From the NCBI RefSeq assembly GCF_026319305.1, contig NZ_JAPDMV010000005.1, positions 1 through 64,000 of the forward strand: DNA of 64,000 nucleotides, given 5' to 3'. Source of the stretch: Methylophaga sp. OBS4 (GTDB taxonomy: Bacteria > Pseudomonadota > Gammaproteobacteria > Nitrosococcales > Methylophagaceae). Every line of letters starts with the position of its first letter. Position 1 is the stretch's first letter. Below the pieces are notes generated by a model. That model had not been told where the DNA came from. It was given only the letters and a program-made list of their open reading frames with translations, and did not search any database. The position numbers were made by a program, and so were the translations under genes. This document shows positions 44,701 through 52,762 of the stretch, piece after piece.

Positions 44701-45214
44701 CATTGCCCGTGAAAAACGTTTGGATGAAATGGCGTTTTATTTCCCGGTCAGCCAACTCACGGTGAAACGGTTGAAGCAAACATTACTGCCGTTTACCGAA
44801 ACCTTGCCGATCCTCGATAAAGTCATGCAGCAGCTTAACTTCTCCGATATTACCGGCTTTATGAAAGGCTTCATCGATCTGGTGTTTGAGTTTGAGGGCC
44901 GTTTTTATATTGCCGACTACAAGTCCAACTGGCTGGGCGACAAAAAACAGGACTACGCCCAGCGTGCCCTGGATGAGGCGATGGTGATGCATGGCTACCC
45001 GCTGCAATACCTGATTTACAGCCTGGCCCTGCATCGTTATTTGAAAACCCGTTTGCCGGAATACGAGCCTGAGCTGCACTTTGGCGGCGTGTATTACCTG
45101 TTTATCCGCGGTATGCAGCCAGAGTGGGGACAGGCTGGTGTGTATTACGACCGGCCGTCAACCGAATTGCTGAATGCGCTGGATAACTGCATGCAGGAGG
45201 CTGATCATGACTGA
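41726..45214 (+). CDS. recB: Exodeoxyribonuclease V subunit beta (RecB)
   Basis: 1162 residues, an SF1A helicase-nuclease. The Walker A ASAGTGKT is at about 19-26, the DEAH-type motif II in LIDEFQDTDPIQYD, and PKQAIYSFRGADI and VALTRARERC in the later motifs. The C-terminal nuclease domain has GFIDLVFEFEGRFYIADYKSN, with the metal-binding Asp and Lys pattern D...DYK. It loads RecA after Chi. It overlaps recC by four bases at its start and recD by eight at its end. Confidence 0.96.
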   Translation: MSLFDAATVNLQGLNLIEASAGTGKTFTLAELYCRLITEKQLEVNQILVVTYTRAATEELRSRLRKRLVDERQKLSKQGSSNLTALKRLKLAIQSFDEAAIFTIHGFCQRALQDFAFESGHFFDMEMVTDEQEIKQAVVDDFWRRHVSTADADFARYLLNQKQTPDTLLKAVGNLPGKPYLTYLPLPEVDPQKMQLQAETDFNSLKQCWRDYNAEVIDIVTDNDLLKPRNYRSDWVKNWLIMLEALMQEPDLPDQVFEQIDRFTRERLEPALQKGKALPDHPFWAHAERFINSHQQLKAGREIQLQQLRMQLAGYLREELARRKLQLKLQAFDDLLLNLQQALHSKQGGKLAAQIRQQFQAALIDEFQDTDPIQYDCFNTIFAGSGQPVFFVGDPKQAIYSFRGADIFTYLNAKQASEREFNLDTNWRSHPLLVDAVNTLFERVEKPFIYDDIPFYPVKSARDNTPALTVSGKAGAPLEFIWLDGEQDVINKGEMEGLSASMTAGQIAGLIQQSNQGEVLLTDKEGNSRALNGGDIAVLVRSHSQAASIQQALRHRGINSVQQSRDNVFQSEQAVMLERVLMAVANPGNDRLIATALATPIFAKTALQIYELQQDDNLWLAQSDFFMSLHESWRTSGFIVMLRSLLVKLDVQRRLLQQPDGERQLTNLMHLAELVQAYASRRNSTMEAVLTWFASQRQSSAAAQDAAQIRLESDEQLVKVITIHTSKGLEYPVVFCPFLWHQGKPKQKPAVMVFHRGEHNEACAAFGEPGFAEAGPIAAEEEKAEDLRLLYVALTRARERCIILWGAAKESQKTAMFNLLHGDLDKPDVARMHADLAALAADYPANIALLKGESDFGTVVDSVSTATALMPRQFKGTIAYPWQVGSFSSLTRGHTIEQPDYDADTVVADWQPSAETRQDRFGFPRGSNAGTCLHSLFENWDFQTTGHEWQQLVTKTLNQYGIDSSWSPVVSDWLQSVVKTPLAEGSTLTLDGIAREKRLDEMAFYFPVSQLTVKRLKQTLLPFTETLPILDKVMQQLNFSDITGFMKGFIDLVFEFEGRFYIADYKSNWLGDKKQDYAQRALDEAMVMHGYPLQYLIYSLALHRYLKTRLPEYEPELHFGGVYYLFIRGMQPEWGQAGVYYDRPSTELLNALDNCMQEADHD

Positions 45215-47084
45215 AGCGCTTAATCTGCTGCGACAGCATGGTTTCAGTGAGCTGGCCTGCCAGTTCGCCGCTTATATTCACCGCAAGGAAGACGGTGAAC
45301 ATCCTGTTATCAGTCTGTCAGCAGGTTTGTTGACCGAAGCTATGGCGCAAGGCCATGTGTGTCTCAATCTCACCAACCTACCGGAGTCGATGCAGCATAT
45401 GGCTGAACTTTTGCCTGACACCATCCAAGCCTGGCAAAACCAGTTACTGGCGGGTAAAAGCGTGGGCCGACCCGGAGACTACAAGCCACTGATTCTGACT
45501 GAGCAGGGTCTGCTTTATCTTTACCGCTTTTGGCTGGATGAACAGGATGTGGCCAAAGCTATCCAGCAACGCTTGCAGCCTGTCGAAGCATTAAATATCG
45601 AACAACTCAATCAAGATCTGGCCGACTGGAGCAATCCACTTGACGGTATTGACTGGCAGAAAATCGCCGTCGCGATGGCCTTAAGCCGCCATTTGGCCGT
45701 GATTTCCGGCGGGCCGGGCACCGGTAAAACCACCATCGTGCTGAAAATCCTGCAATGCCTGCAAAACCAGTCCATCCAAAAAACTCCCTCCCCCTCGACG
45801 GGGGAGGGTTGGGGTGGGGGGGATACGCCTATCCGAATCGGCCTTGCCGCCCCGACCGGCAAGGCTGCCGCCCGCCTGCAACAGTCCATCAGCAAACAAC
45901 AAAACCTGGAAGTCAAAACCCTGCACCGCTTGCTGGGCATTACCGAGCACAATGAACAGGGCCGTTATAACGCCGAGCGCACGCTGCCGCTGGATGTATT
46001 GATTATCGATGAAGCCTCGATGATTGATATCAGCCTGATGGCGAAACTGATGCGGGCGATGCCGTCCAAAGCGAGGCTTATTCTGCTGGGCGACAGCCAG
46101 CAACTGGCCTCGGTTGAGTCCGGTGCGGTTTTGGCTAACCTGAGTGAGGGCCAACAGGGACAGTTTTCCAACGACTTTATTGCACAGTTTCCACAGCTCG
46201 GGCTCGCAAGACCTCTCGACTCCGCTCGAGGTGACAAAGAGATTGTCATGCCGACCCCTTCGACAATGCTCAGGACAGGCTTAGCGGAGGTATCTCTAAG
46301 CCGTTACTCTGAATCAGTATTAACAGACAGCTTTGTCCGGCTACAACATAGCTACCGCTTTGATAAAGACAGCCTGATTGGCCAGCTGGCCGGACTGGTC
46401 AATCTCGGTGAGGCAGACCAGGCGCTGGCCTTGCTCGGTGCACAACCCGAAGCAAGCTGGTTGCCGCCAGAGGAACGTAATCTGCTGAACAGTCTTGCAC
46501 AAGGTTATCAACGTTATATCGATGCGGTGGAAAACGCGCTGCTGCCTCGGGAAGTGATTCAGGCTTTCGACAGCTTCCGAGTACTTGCGGCACTGAAACA
46601 GGGGCCGCAATCGGTCACGTCGGTTAACCGGATGATGACCCGGTTTCTTGCCCTGCGTGGCTGGAGAACGGCACAGACTTATTATCCCGGCAGGCCCATC
46701 ATGATCACCCGGAACGATTACCGTCAGCATCTGTTCAACGGCGATACCGGCATGCTGCTCAGGGATGAAGACGGCAAACTCAAAGCCTGCTTCTGTTTTG
46801 ATGACGAACTGCGTTGGGTGGGTTTGAATCGTTTGCCTGCCCATGAAACCGTGTTTGCGATGACAGTGCATAAAAGCCAAGGCTCGGAGTTTGATGCGGT
46901 GGGCATCCTACTGCCCGAAGAACACAGCCCGATTCTCAATCGTGAACTGCTTTATACGGCGATTACCCGCGCCAGAAAAACGCTGAATATTCTTGCCACG
47001 GAAATTGCATTAAGACACACCATCAACAGTCGTCATCAGCGGGAGAGTGGGTTGAAGTACCAGCTTGAACGGGATGTCGATTAG
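45207..47084 (+). CDS. recD: Exodeoxyribonuclease V subunit alpha (RecD), with in-frame repeat insertions
   Basis: 625 residues from the ATG at 45207, which has an AGGAGG SD and overlaps recB by 8 bases; an upstream Met at 45174 is inside recB and rejected. The 5'-3' SF1B helicase has Walker A SGGPGTGKTTIV (about 168-179), DVLIIDEASMID, LLGDSQQLASVESGAVLANL, and C-terminal FAMTVHKSQGSEFD and TAITRAR. Two segments do not belong to the family: KTPSPSTGEGWGGGD (about 193-208), and a ~40-residue stretch (about 331-370) holding PLDSARGDKE and TPSTMLRTGLAEV. Both are translations of dispersed DNA repeats. The frame stays open through both, so the protein may still fold, with loops. Confidence 0.93.
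   Translation: MTEALNLLRQHGFSELACQFAAYIHRKEDGEHPVISLSAGLLTEAMAQGHVCLNLTNLPESMQHMAELLPDTIQAWQNQLLAGKSVGRPGDYKPLILTEQGLLYLYRFWLDEQDVAKAIQQRLQPVEALNIEQLNQDLADWSNPLDGIDWQKIAVAMALSRHLAVISGGPGTGKTTIVLKILQCLQNQSIQKTPSPSTGEGWGGGDTPIRIGLAAPTGKAAARLQQSISKQQNLEVKTLHRLLGITEHNEQGRYNAERTLPLDVLIIDEASMIDISLMAKLMRAMPSKARLILLGDSQQLASVESGAVLANLSEGQQGQFSNDFIAQFPQLGLARPLDSARGDKEIVMPTPSTMLRTGLAEVSLSRYSESVLTDSFVRLQHSYRFDKDSLIGQLAGLVNLGEADQALALLGAQPEASWLPPEERNLLNSLAQGYQRYIDAVENALLPREVIQAFDSFRVLAALKQGPQSVTSVNRMMTRFLALRGWRTAQTYYPGRPIMITRNDYRQHLFNGDTGMLLRDEDGKLKACFCFDDELRWVGLNRLPAHETVFAMTVHKSQGSEFDAVGILLPEEHSPILNRELLYTAITRARKTLNILATEIALRHTINSRHQRESGLKYQLERDVD
45784..45823. repeat. REP-like palindrome inside recD
   Basis: CCCTCCCCC (45786-45794) pairs with GGGGGAGGG (45800-45808) around TCGAC, followed by TTGGGGTGGGGG. 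This is the common CTCCCTCCCC...GGGGGAGGGTTGGGGTGGGG bacterial repeat. It is in frame and adds about 15 residues just after the Walker A helix. Confidence 0.85.
46212..46285. repeat. Second repeat insertion inside recD
   Basis: Contains CCTCTCGACTCCGCTCGAGG (46212-46231) and CCCCTTCGACAATGCTCAGGACAGGC (about 46256-46281), both members of the CTTCGAC...GCTCAGGACAGGC dispersed-repeat class. Lies between the conserved GAVLANL and LQHSYRF blocks, where a loop is variable in RecD. Confidence 0.75.
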
Positions 47085-47126
47085 ACGAGTCACTTCCGAG
47101 TTTTATTTGATTATGTAATAAGGCTC

Positions 47127-47822
47127 GTGGCCTATATAGTTATAAAACTATGGGGGAAGCTATTGGAATCAATTGCAACAATTGGACAAGCAATAGCAAT
47201 CATTGCTGCTTGTTGGGCAATAGTTTCTGGTGTGGGAGCATGGAAACGCGAATTTATTGGAAAAAGGAGAATTGAGCTTGCGGAAGAAGTTTTGGCCACT
47301 TTTTTTGAAATCAAGGATGTAATTGCTGCGATAAGAAATCCTTTTTCATCGTCGGATGAAGGCTCATCGAGAAAAAAGGGGGAAAACGAGACAGAACAAG
47401 AGGCTGATTTACTTGATCGTGGTTATATTGTCTTCGAAAGGTTTGAGGGTAGAAAAGAAGCCTTCGTACGTTTTAACACCCTTAAATACAAATTCATGGC
47501 GGCTTTTGGTGCTGAAACAGAAGACATATTTATTGAAAGCAATCGAATTCTTAATAGTATCTTTTCTTCAGCGAGGCAGTTGGCAACATACTACTGGAAA
47601 CGTCAAGGCCGTGTACCGATGGAAGGTGACGAGTTCCAGAGACACTTAAATGAAATGTTCAGGCATGAAGGTATATTTTGGGATCGTATGGATGAACAAG
47701 ACGAGATTCGTCAAAAGTTGCAGGCTGTTCAAGATAGGCTGGATTTAGTGACTAAGCCATGTTTTGAAGAGCCGATGAAAACATACTCAATATTCACCAA
47801 ACCATGGTTCAAAAAAAAGTAA
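47127..47822 (+). CDS. Hypothetical membrane-anchored protein
   Basis: 231 residues starting at GTG (47127). An N-terminal hydrophobic helix (about 14-36, IATIGQAIAIIAACWAIVSGVGAW) is followed by a charged, mostly helical region (KRRIELAEEVLATFFEIKDVI, then EGRKEAFVRFNTLKYKFMAAFG) and an Arg/Glu-rich coiled end. I do not recognise the family; it has the style of small accessory membrane proteins with an N-terminal anchor and cytosolic coiled coil. Markedly A+T-rich compared with recD, suggesting transfer. No convincing SD. A one-arm repeat (AAAAAGGTGACAAATTTATTTT) begins at its stop. Confidence 0.65.
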   Translation: MAYIVIKLWGKLLESIATIGQAIAIIAACWAIVSGVGAWKREFIGKRRIELAEEVLATFFEIKDVIAAIRNPFSSSDEGSSRKKGENETEQEADLLDRGYIVFERFEGRKEAFVRFNTLKYKFMAAFGAETEDIFIESNRILNSIFSSARQLATYYWKRQGRVPMEGDEFQRHLNEMFRHEGIFWDRMDEQDEIRQKLQAVQDRLDLVTKPCFEEPMKTYSIFTKPWFKKK

Positions 47823-47890
47823 AAAGGTGACAAATTTATTTTTTCCTAATAATGTCCTCATATAGAAGATGATGGACTTAAGCTAAAAAC

Positions 47891-47921
47891 AAAAAAGCCA
47901 GCCTGATAGGCTGGCTTTTTT
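47891..47921. terminator. Bidirectional intrinsic terminator
   Basis: A tract of six A residues, the stem GCCAGCCT (47897-47904) / AGGCTGGC (47908-47915) around GAT, and six T residues (47916-47921). Works on both strands, ending the hypothetical gene to the left and the zapG transcript to the right. Confidence 0.93.
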
Positions 47922-47940
47922 CATCTCGATAATCTTTGCG

Positions 47941-48348
47941 TTATCGATTTAATGCGTCTTCATCCTGACTTTTCGGATTCATAAAATCATGGGCTTTGGG
48001 CTGGGTGTCCGGGCCATCCAGCAAAGCCCCCGCGCGTTCTGGCAATACACGTCGATCGGAGAAGTTGCCGAGTTGTTCGTAACCGGTTGAAAGGTGGTCG
48101 AACAGTTCCTTGTATGAGCCGGCCATATCCTTGAATAGGGTGGCGGTTTTGTCGTAGTGCTCATGGACTTTTTCCTGGTAGGCTTCCAGTTCCATTTGTT
48201 TCTGCGCCAGTTGCTGCTCATGCTGTTCCTGCAAGTCCTTCAGTTGCTGCGTACCACCAGGGACTTTGCGGCGACCCAGCGCAAAACCAATCAGGGCAGC
48301 AAAAATTACGGCAATCACCAGGATGCTCCAAAACTCGGTTGATGACAT
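47941..48348 (-). CDS. zapG: Z-ring associated protein ZapG (YhcB, DUF1043)
   Basis: 135 residues. One N-terminal membrane helix (about 6-25) with ALGRR at its end, then a cytosolic coiled coil (about 35-100: QLKDLQEQHEQQLAQKQMELEAYQEKVHEHY). The motif HYDKTATLFKDMAGSYKELFDHLSTGYEQL is conserved in YhcB. In E. coli it connects division and cell-envelope growth. Length and layout are normal. Confidence 0.92.
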   Translation of the reverse strand: MSSTEFWSILVIAVIFAALIGFALGRRKVPGGTQQLKDLQEQHEQQLAQKQMELEAYQEKVHEHYDKTATLFKDMAGSYKELFDHLSTGYEQLGNFSDRRVLPERAGALLDGPDTQPKAHDFMNPKSQDEDALNR

Positions 48349-48510
48349 ATCGATCCTTTTTCTCGTGTGGTTGAGTCTTTACGTGTATTAAAACATAGCT
48401 TGCAGGCAAAATGATGTGCGACATGCCCATTTTCATGACATCAATCAATTGAGTCAGCCGCAAATTACCGTAGAATAATGAGTAAAGCCCTTCAATCAAA
48501 AGGAATACCT

Positions 48511-48756
48511 ATGATCGACACGAAAAAAATTGAAGAAGTCGTGCAAAGCATCAGCAAAGCCTTGCCGCCCGGTCTGGTGCAGATGCAGGAAGATGCGGAG
48601 AAAAATATCCGTGCCGCATTGACCGCCACATTTAATAAACTGGATCTGGTGACGCGTGAAGAGTTTGATGTGCAAACTCAGGTGTTGCACCGTACCCGTG
48701 AAAAGCTGGAAGCGCTGGAAAAACGCGTTGCCGAGCTGGAACAAAAACAACAATAA
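48511..48756 (+). CDS. ubiK: Ubiquinone biosynthesis accessory factor UbiK
   Basis: 81 residues from the ATG at 48511 (AAGGAA SD); a Met at 48478 is less likely. Two helices, with the second a C-terminal coiled coil (LEALEKRVAELEQKQQ). The pattern IDTKKIEEVVQSISKALP and KLDLVTREEFDVQTQVLHRTREKL is typical. UbiK binds UbiJ and helps aerobic ubiquinone synthesis. Followed after 14 bases by ppnP. Confidence 0.93.
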   Translation: MIDTKKIEEVVQSISKALPPGLVQMQEDAEKNIRAALTATFNKLDLVTREEFDVQTQVLHRTREKLEALEKRVAELEQKQQ

Positions 48757-48770
48757 CCAAGAGAACTTAT

Positions 48771-49085
48771 ATGTCCGAATTTAATAATGTCGCGGTCACC
48801 CGTGAAGCTAATATCTACTTCGATGGCAAGGTGACCAGCCGTAAAGTGACATTCGCTGATGGCAGTTTTAAAACGCTCGGTATCATGATGCCGGGTGATT
48901 ACACCTTTGGTACAGAAAAAGCCGAGCTGATGGAAATCCTGGCCGGTGATTTAAGTTATTGCCTGAAAGGTGAGAGCCAATGGCACAGCATTAAAAGCGG
49001 CGAGTCATTTCATGTGCCGGCCAATTCATCATTCGATATTAAAATCACCGAATTAGTGGATTATTGTTGTTCATATCTGAATTAA
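48771..49085 (+). CDS. ppnP: Pyrimidine/purine nucleoside phosphorylase PpnP (DUF1255)
   Basis: 104 residues, a small cupin. Motifs are VTREANIYFDGKVTSRKVTF near the start, TLGIMMPGDYTFGT, MEILAGDLSY and GESFHVPANSSFDIKI. E. coli PpnP (YaiE) phosphorolyses a broad range of nucleosides. It starts 14 bases after ubiK and is probably co-transcribed with it. Confidence 0.94.
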   Translation: MSEFNNVAVTREANIYFDGKVTSRKVTFADGSFKTLGIMMPGDYTFGTEKAELMEILAGDLSYCLKGESQWHSIKSGESFHVPANSSFDIKITELVDYCCSYLN

Positions 49086-49211
49086 GGGAGATTTACATTC
49101 GTGGCTTTGGCCGCGAGTAATTACTAATTCAAACTATTGCCTTTTTGCGCAAATCGCCGGGTTTTTAGCTGTCTTTGCCATAACTGAGTTGTATTTCTAA
49201 TCTGCCTGCCG

Positions 49212-49243
49212 CTGGTATCAGGGATGATACCAGGCTTGTTTTC
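49212..49243 (+). terminator. Terminator-like stem between ppnP and the ATP-grasp gene
   Basis: CTGGTATCA (49212-49220) pairs with TGATACCAG (49225-49233) around GGGA and is followed by GCTTGTTTTC. The T tract is interrupted, so termination may be partial. Confidence 0.6.
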
Positions 49244-49334
49244 GGGCGCAGTGACACACTGTCATTATTTTTAATTGTGATAGATTGGTATTAAGCTTTT
49301 GTTTTACATATAAAAATGTAGAGGAGGCATGATT

Positions 49335-50576
49335 ATGGCCGAGTCAGCGAAAGAAAAATTTAATCCGGAAAAGGGCTATGTGGCATTCCTGGGCTGGAGT
49401 CTGAACGCTGTTGAAGCTGCTGAATCCTTTGACAGACGATATGTTGTTGTTGCGCCCGACTGGGCGGAAGAATACTGCACTGCTCACAACATCCCTTATA
49501 TCAAATGGAATTTTGAGCGACTCAATGATCGTTCAATGGAAATCGCTCAAACATTAAAAGAGAAAGGCGTAGATGTGGCCATTCCCTTGTTTGAGGAAAC
49601 CGTAGAGTGGGCCGGTGCAATTAATGCCGTATTGCTGGATAACCCACGTTTATTCGGTCAGGCTTTGCTCTTGCGCGATAAGGCACTGATGAAACGTCGT
49701 GCTCAACTAGGCGGTATCCGGGTCGGCATATTCGAAGAGGCTCATGACAAAGATGATGTGATCCGTTTTCTGCGGCGGGTCAATCAAACGCTGTTGAAAC
49801 TCGATGGCGACCCTAATGACCCCATCCATCTTAAAGCTTTTGATAAAGCCGGCTGCCTGGGACACCGGGTGATTCGTACGCCTGATGAAGTGGATATGAT
49901 TCCTGAGGAGGAATTCCCGGTTTTGATGGAATCACACCTTGATGGCTGGGAGTTTGCCGTAGAAGCCTGGATCCATAGCGGCAAAATCCGCTTTTTGAAT
50001 ATCTCTGAATATGTAACGCTGGGCTATTCGGTGTTTGTACCCGCAACACCGGCGTTGGAACAATACCGCCCGCAAATCACCGCGCAGATTGAAAAACTGA
50101 TTAAAACCTTCGAGATCGAGTTCGGTTTCATACATCCCGAATATTTTGTGACCAGCGATGGTGAAATGTACTTTGGTGAAGTCGCTTACCGGCCACCCGG
50201 TTTCAAAGTGTTCGAGTTATTGCAACGTGCCTACGGTTTTAATGCCTACCAGGCCCTGATCTTGTCGTTTGACCCTAAAACGACCGAAGCAGAAATCAGT
50301 CAATTCTTTCCGAAAGAAGTTGTTGATGCCAAAGGTCATGCCGGTTGTTTCGGCGTTTATCCACGCCGTCGCGTCGTCAGTCATCTCGAGATTCCGCAGG
50401 AAACCGAAGATCATCCTTACTTCGATTTTCATGAACTGACAGCCCCGCTTGAAGAAACCGTGACCAAACGCACCGCCTTCGGCACCCACTGGGGTTTGGT
50501 ATACTTCTTCGGTGATGATCCGCTGGTAATGCGTGATTTGCTTAAACATCAGGAATCTTTGGATTTCTATGTCTAA
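49335..50576 (+). CDS. ATP-grasp domain protein
   Basis: 413 residues from the ATG at 49335 (GAGGAGG at 49321-49327, spacing seven; the ATG at 49329 is too close). N-terminal PreATP-grasp-like region (YVAFLGWSLNAVEAAESF). The ATP-grasp core includes LLRDKALMKRRAQLGG, FPVLMESHLDGWEFAVEAWIHSGKIRFLNISE and HPEYFVTSDGEMYFGEVAYRPPGFKVFEL, with the Glu and Arg that usually bind Mg-ATP. ATP-grasp enzymes activate a carboxylate as an acyl phosphate and ligate it to an amine or thiol; the substrate here is unknown. It is followed after 31 bases by a protein with a papain-like pattern, and the two probably work together. Confidence 0.8.
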   Translation: MAESAKEKFNPEKGYVAFLGWSLNAVEAAESFDRRYVVVAPDWAEEYCTAHNIPYIKWNFERLNDRSMEIAQTLKEKGVDVAIPLFEETVEWAGAINAVLLDNPRLFGQALLLRDKALMKRRAQLGGIRVGIFEEAHDKDDVIRFLRRVNQTLLKLDGDPNDPIHLKAFDKAGCLGHRVIRTPDEVDMIPEEEFPVLMESHLDGWEFAVEAWIHSGKIRFLNISEYVTLGYSVFVPATPALEQYRPQITAQIEKLIKTFEIEFGFIHPEYFVTSDGEMYFGEVAYRPPGFKVFELLQRAYGFNAYQALILSFDPKTTEAEISQFFPKEVVDAKGHAGCFGVYPRRRVVSHLEIPQETEDHPYFDFHELTAPLEETVTKRTAFGTHWGLVYFFGDDPLVMRDLLKHQESLDFYV

Positions 50577-50613
50577 AGTCATCGCCAAACCGAAATAACT
50601 GCAGGACTTGAGT

Positions 50614-52614
50614 TTGAGTGAATCAACCGTCAATGAGTATCAGGACCCGAATCACCCCCTTCTGATCGAGCGGCTGGAAGAAGCGATAAAAATACTGGAG
50701 GAGGCGCCGGCATTTGCCAAGCCGGCCAAAGTAGGTCGCTTGTTTGACACGGTGAAAAGGATCCTGCACACGCAAGGTGGTTGTGCGCTGATGGAGAATT
50801 ACGCACAGCGGCTGGAACAGGCCGGTGTGTTTGGGGATTCTGATTATGACCATCCGCAGATTCTGGTGCCGGCCCTCAGTGCACCGGCTCTGCGCAGTAC
50901 GGATATCCACACTGTCATCATAGAAACGCTGAGCAATCTGCGTTTGCTGGCTATTGCCCGTGAGCGCTACATTCATCCCGATATTTCAGCTGAACAGGCA
51001 CATCACTACCTGACGCGGGTGCTGGCGGTTAATCTCAAACGCCTGTTTTCAGTGGCTGATGAAGCTGAACGTGAACAACAGGGACGACTCGCAGAAGTCA
51101 GCCGGGCTTTATTGCAGCACCTCGCAGAAAGCATTGGCTATGAACATATTATCGATCAGTTAATTGACGAAATCTGGCGCATCCTGCAACAGCGGCCGAT
51201 TCAGGTTGAGCATGTCAAACAAATGGTCACTCAGATCGCCATCTGCAGACAAAATCCGGCTATCGATATGGGGCACAGTGGTCAAGGCGCTGATCGTCTG
51301 ATCAGCAGCTTGTATGGCCCGACACAGGCTTGTCGTGAAGATCCGGGCGTAGCAGTCTATCTACAGCGGCTGACCAGCATGGATGCTGCTGCGCTGCAAT
51401 ATGAAGCCAGTGGTTGTGCCCGGGCCATGCACGATACCGGTCTTGTTTCACCGTATCACGCTGTGTTACTGCGTTATCTGACGGAAGAAAGTGATTATCT
51501 GCTCAGTGAGGCACTGGGATTATCTTCCACCGGCCGCGACTGTCTGCTTAGCTACAGTGAATTGGTACGCGCCTTGATTGAAAAAGCGGTCCATCCCGAG
51601 ACAGCCCAGGCCGTTTACGGACTGGCGATGATGCTGGAGCGCGGTATTTTATATCAATCGCCGGTTGCGCCGGCTTTATGGCGGCAATTATCACTGCCAC
51701 TGTCGCCTGGCGCCGAACAACGCCTGACTGCCTTGTTTGGCGATACGCCCGATGCTTGCAGCCGGTTGCTTGAAGGTGTGCTCTGCATGCTGGGGCAGCC
51801 GCTTGGTGTGGGACAAGGCAATAATCCTACCTGCCAGTCTGCACGCGCGATGTCGATGTGGGCTTATAACGATCCTGATTATCTGCTGCAAATGCTGGTG
51901 TGGGCTGCACGTGATGATGAGATCATCATGCACTTTGAAGGCCTGGCCATTTCATCACAACAAAGCCTGACGGGTGTCGCCAAGCAATTACCCATGGATC
52001 TGGATCCCGTTTCATTGATCCTGGTGCCGCACCTGGATCGCATTTATGCAGAAATGGGGCGTTGCTGTGCCGATCGTGAAGGTGATCCTCACCGCTGGGT
52101 CAATCCCGAATTTCATGGCTGGTGGTGTGGGCGGGGCTTCAGTATCAATGTCGATGTCGGCAGCGGCAGACTGATACAAGTGGAAGATTTTCTGCGACAT
52201 TTTTATGCCAGTTATCATCCCTATTACAACGGCAACCAACCCCTGATTCACCCGCAACCGGCAGGCATTGCCATCACCGACAGTGCCATGCGTTTTATCG
52301 GCTGGCATGCCATTACCATTTTGCGGGTGGCGCTGGATCCCGAACATGTTATGCGGGTGTATTTTTACAACCCGAATAACGACAGCGGTCAAAATTGGGG
52401 CGATGATATTCAGGTCAGTACCTCCGGGCATTCCGAACGCTTTGGTGAAGCCTCCCTGCCTTTTGAGCAATTTGCCTCACGACTTTATATCTTCCACTAC
52501 GACCCGCTTGAACCGGGCCAGTTGGCACTGGTCGACTCAGAAGAATTGCAATGTGTTATCGATCGGATACACCGAAGCTGGGGCGCAAACCGGCTGCCGG
52601 AGATAACTGAGTAA
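50614..52614 (+). CDS. Large protein with papain-like Cys/His/Asn pattern, partner of the ATP-grasp gene
   Basis: 666-668 residues. The start is TTG at 50608 or 50614; AGGA at 50603-50606 favours 50614. Residue numbers count from the 50608 start. The N-terminal 390 residues are helical and unrecognised. Then QPLGVGQGNNPTCQSARAMS places Cys409 at a helix start after a glycine-rich loop, GWHAITILRVAL has His567 on a strand, and YFYNPNNDSGQNWGDD has Asn588 just before a turn. The order and sequence style match papain-like cysteine peptidases or amidases (including C39-like), although I cannot confirm the family. It lies 31 bases downstream of the ATP-grasp gene. A ligase with a Cys hydrolase is typical of peptide tagging or peptide natural-product pathways; this is inference. 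Confidence 0.6.
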   Translation: MSESTVNEYQDPNHPLLIERLEEAIKILEEAPAFAKPAKVGRLFDTVKRILHTQGGCALMENYAQRLEQAGVFGDSDYDHPQILVPALSAPALRSTDIHTVIIETLSNLRLLAIARERYIHPDISAEQAHHYLTRVLAVNLKRLFSVADEAEREQQGRLAEVSRALLQHLAESIGYEHIIDQLIDEIWRILQQRPIQVEHVKQMVTQIAICRQNPAIDMGHSGQGADRLISSLYGPTQACREDPGVAVYLQRLTSMDAAALQYEASGCARAMHDTGLVSPYHAVLLRYLTEESDYLLSEALGLSSTGRDCLLSYSELVRALIEKAVHPETAQAVYGLAMMLERGILYQSPVAPALWRQLSLPLSPGAEQRLTALFGDTPDACSRLLEGVLCMLGQPLGVGQGNNPTCQSARAMSMWAYNDPDYLLQMLVWAARDDEIIMHFEGLAISSQQSLTGVAKQLPMDLDPVSLILVPHLDRIYAEMGRCCADREGDPHRWVNPEFHGWWCGRGFSINVDVGSGRLIQVEDFLRHFYASYHPYYNGNQPLIHPQPAGIAITDSAMRFIGWHAITILRVALDPEHVMRVYFYNPNNDSGQNWGDDIQVSTSGHSERFGEASLPFEQFASRLYIFHYDPLEPGQLALVDSEELQCVIDRIHRSWGANRLPEITE

Positions 52615-52760
52615 ACCGACAAAAGCAGTATAGCAACTGTGTCTGGCTCGGCCTGGTTGATACCGATATCGGGCCGATTTCACGTGACGATTTGCGGCAG
52701 AACCTGTATTGTCAGGTGGAAGACACGGTAGCCGCTTCTAAACCATTAATGCGAGTATAA
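52615..52760 (+). other. Open but startless coding-like stretch before NnrU gene
   Basis: The frame from 52611 stays open to the TAA at 52758-52760 with coding-like content (LGLVDTDIGPISRDDLRQ), but it has no ATG, GTG or SD near its beginning. It may be the 3' remnant of a lost gene, or chance. The stop lies two bases before the ATG of the NnrU gene. Confidence 0.3.
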
Positions 52761-52762
52761 CC

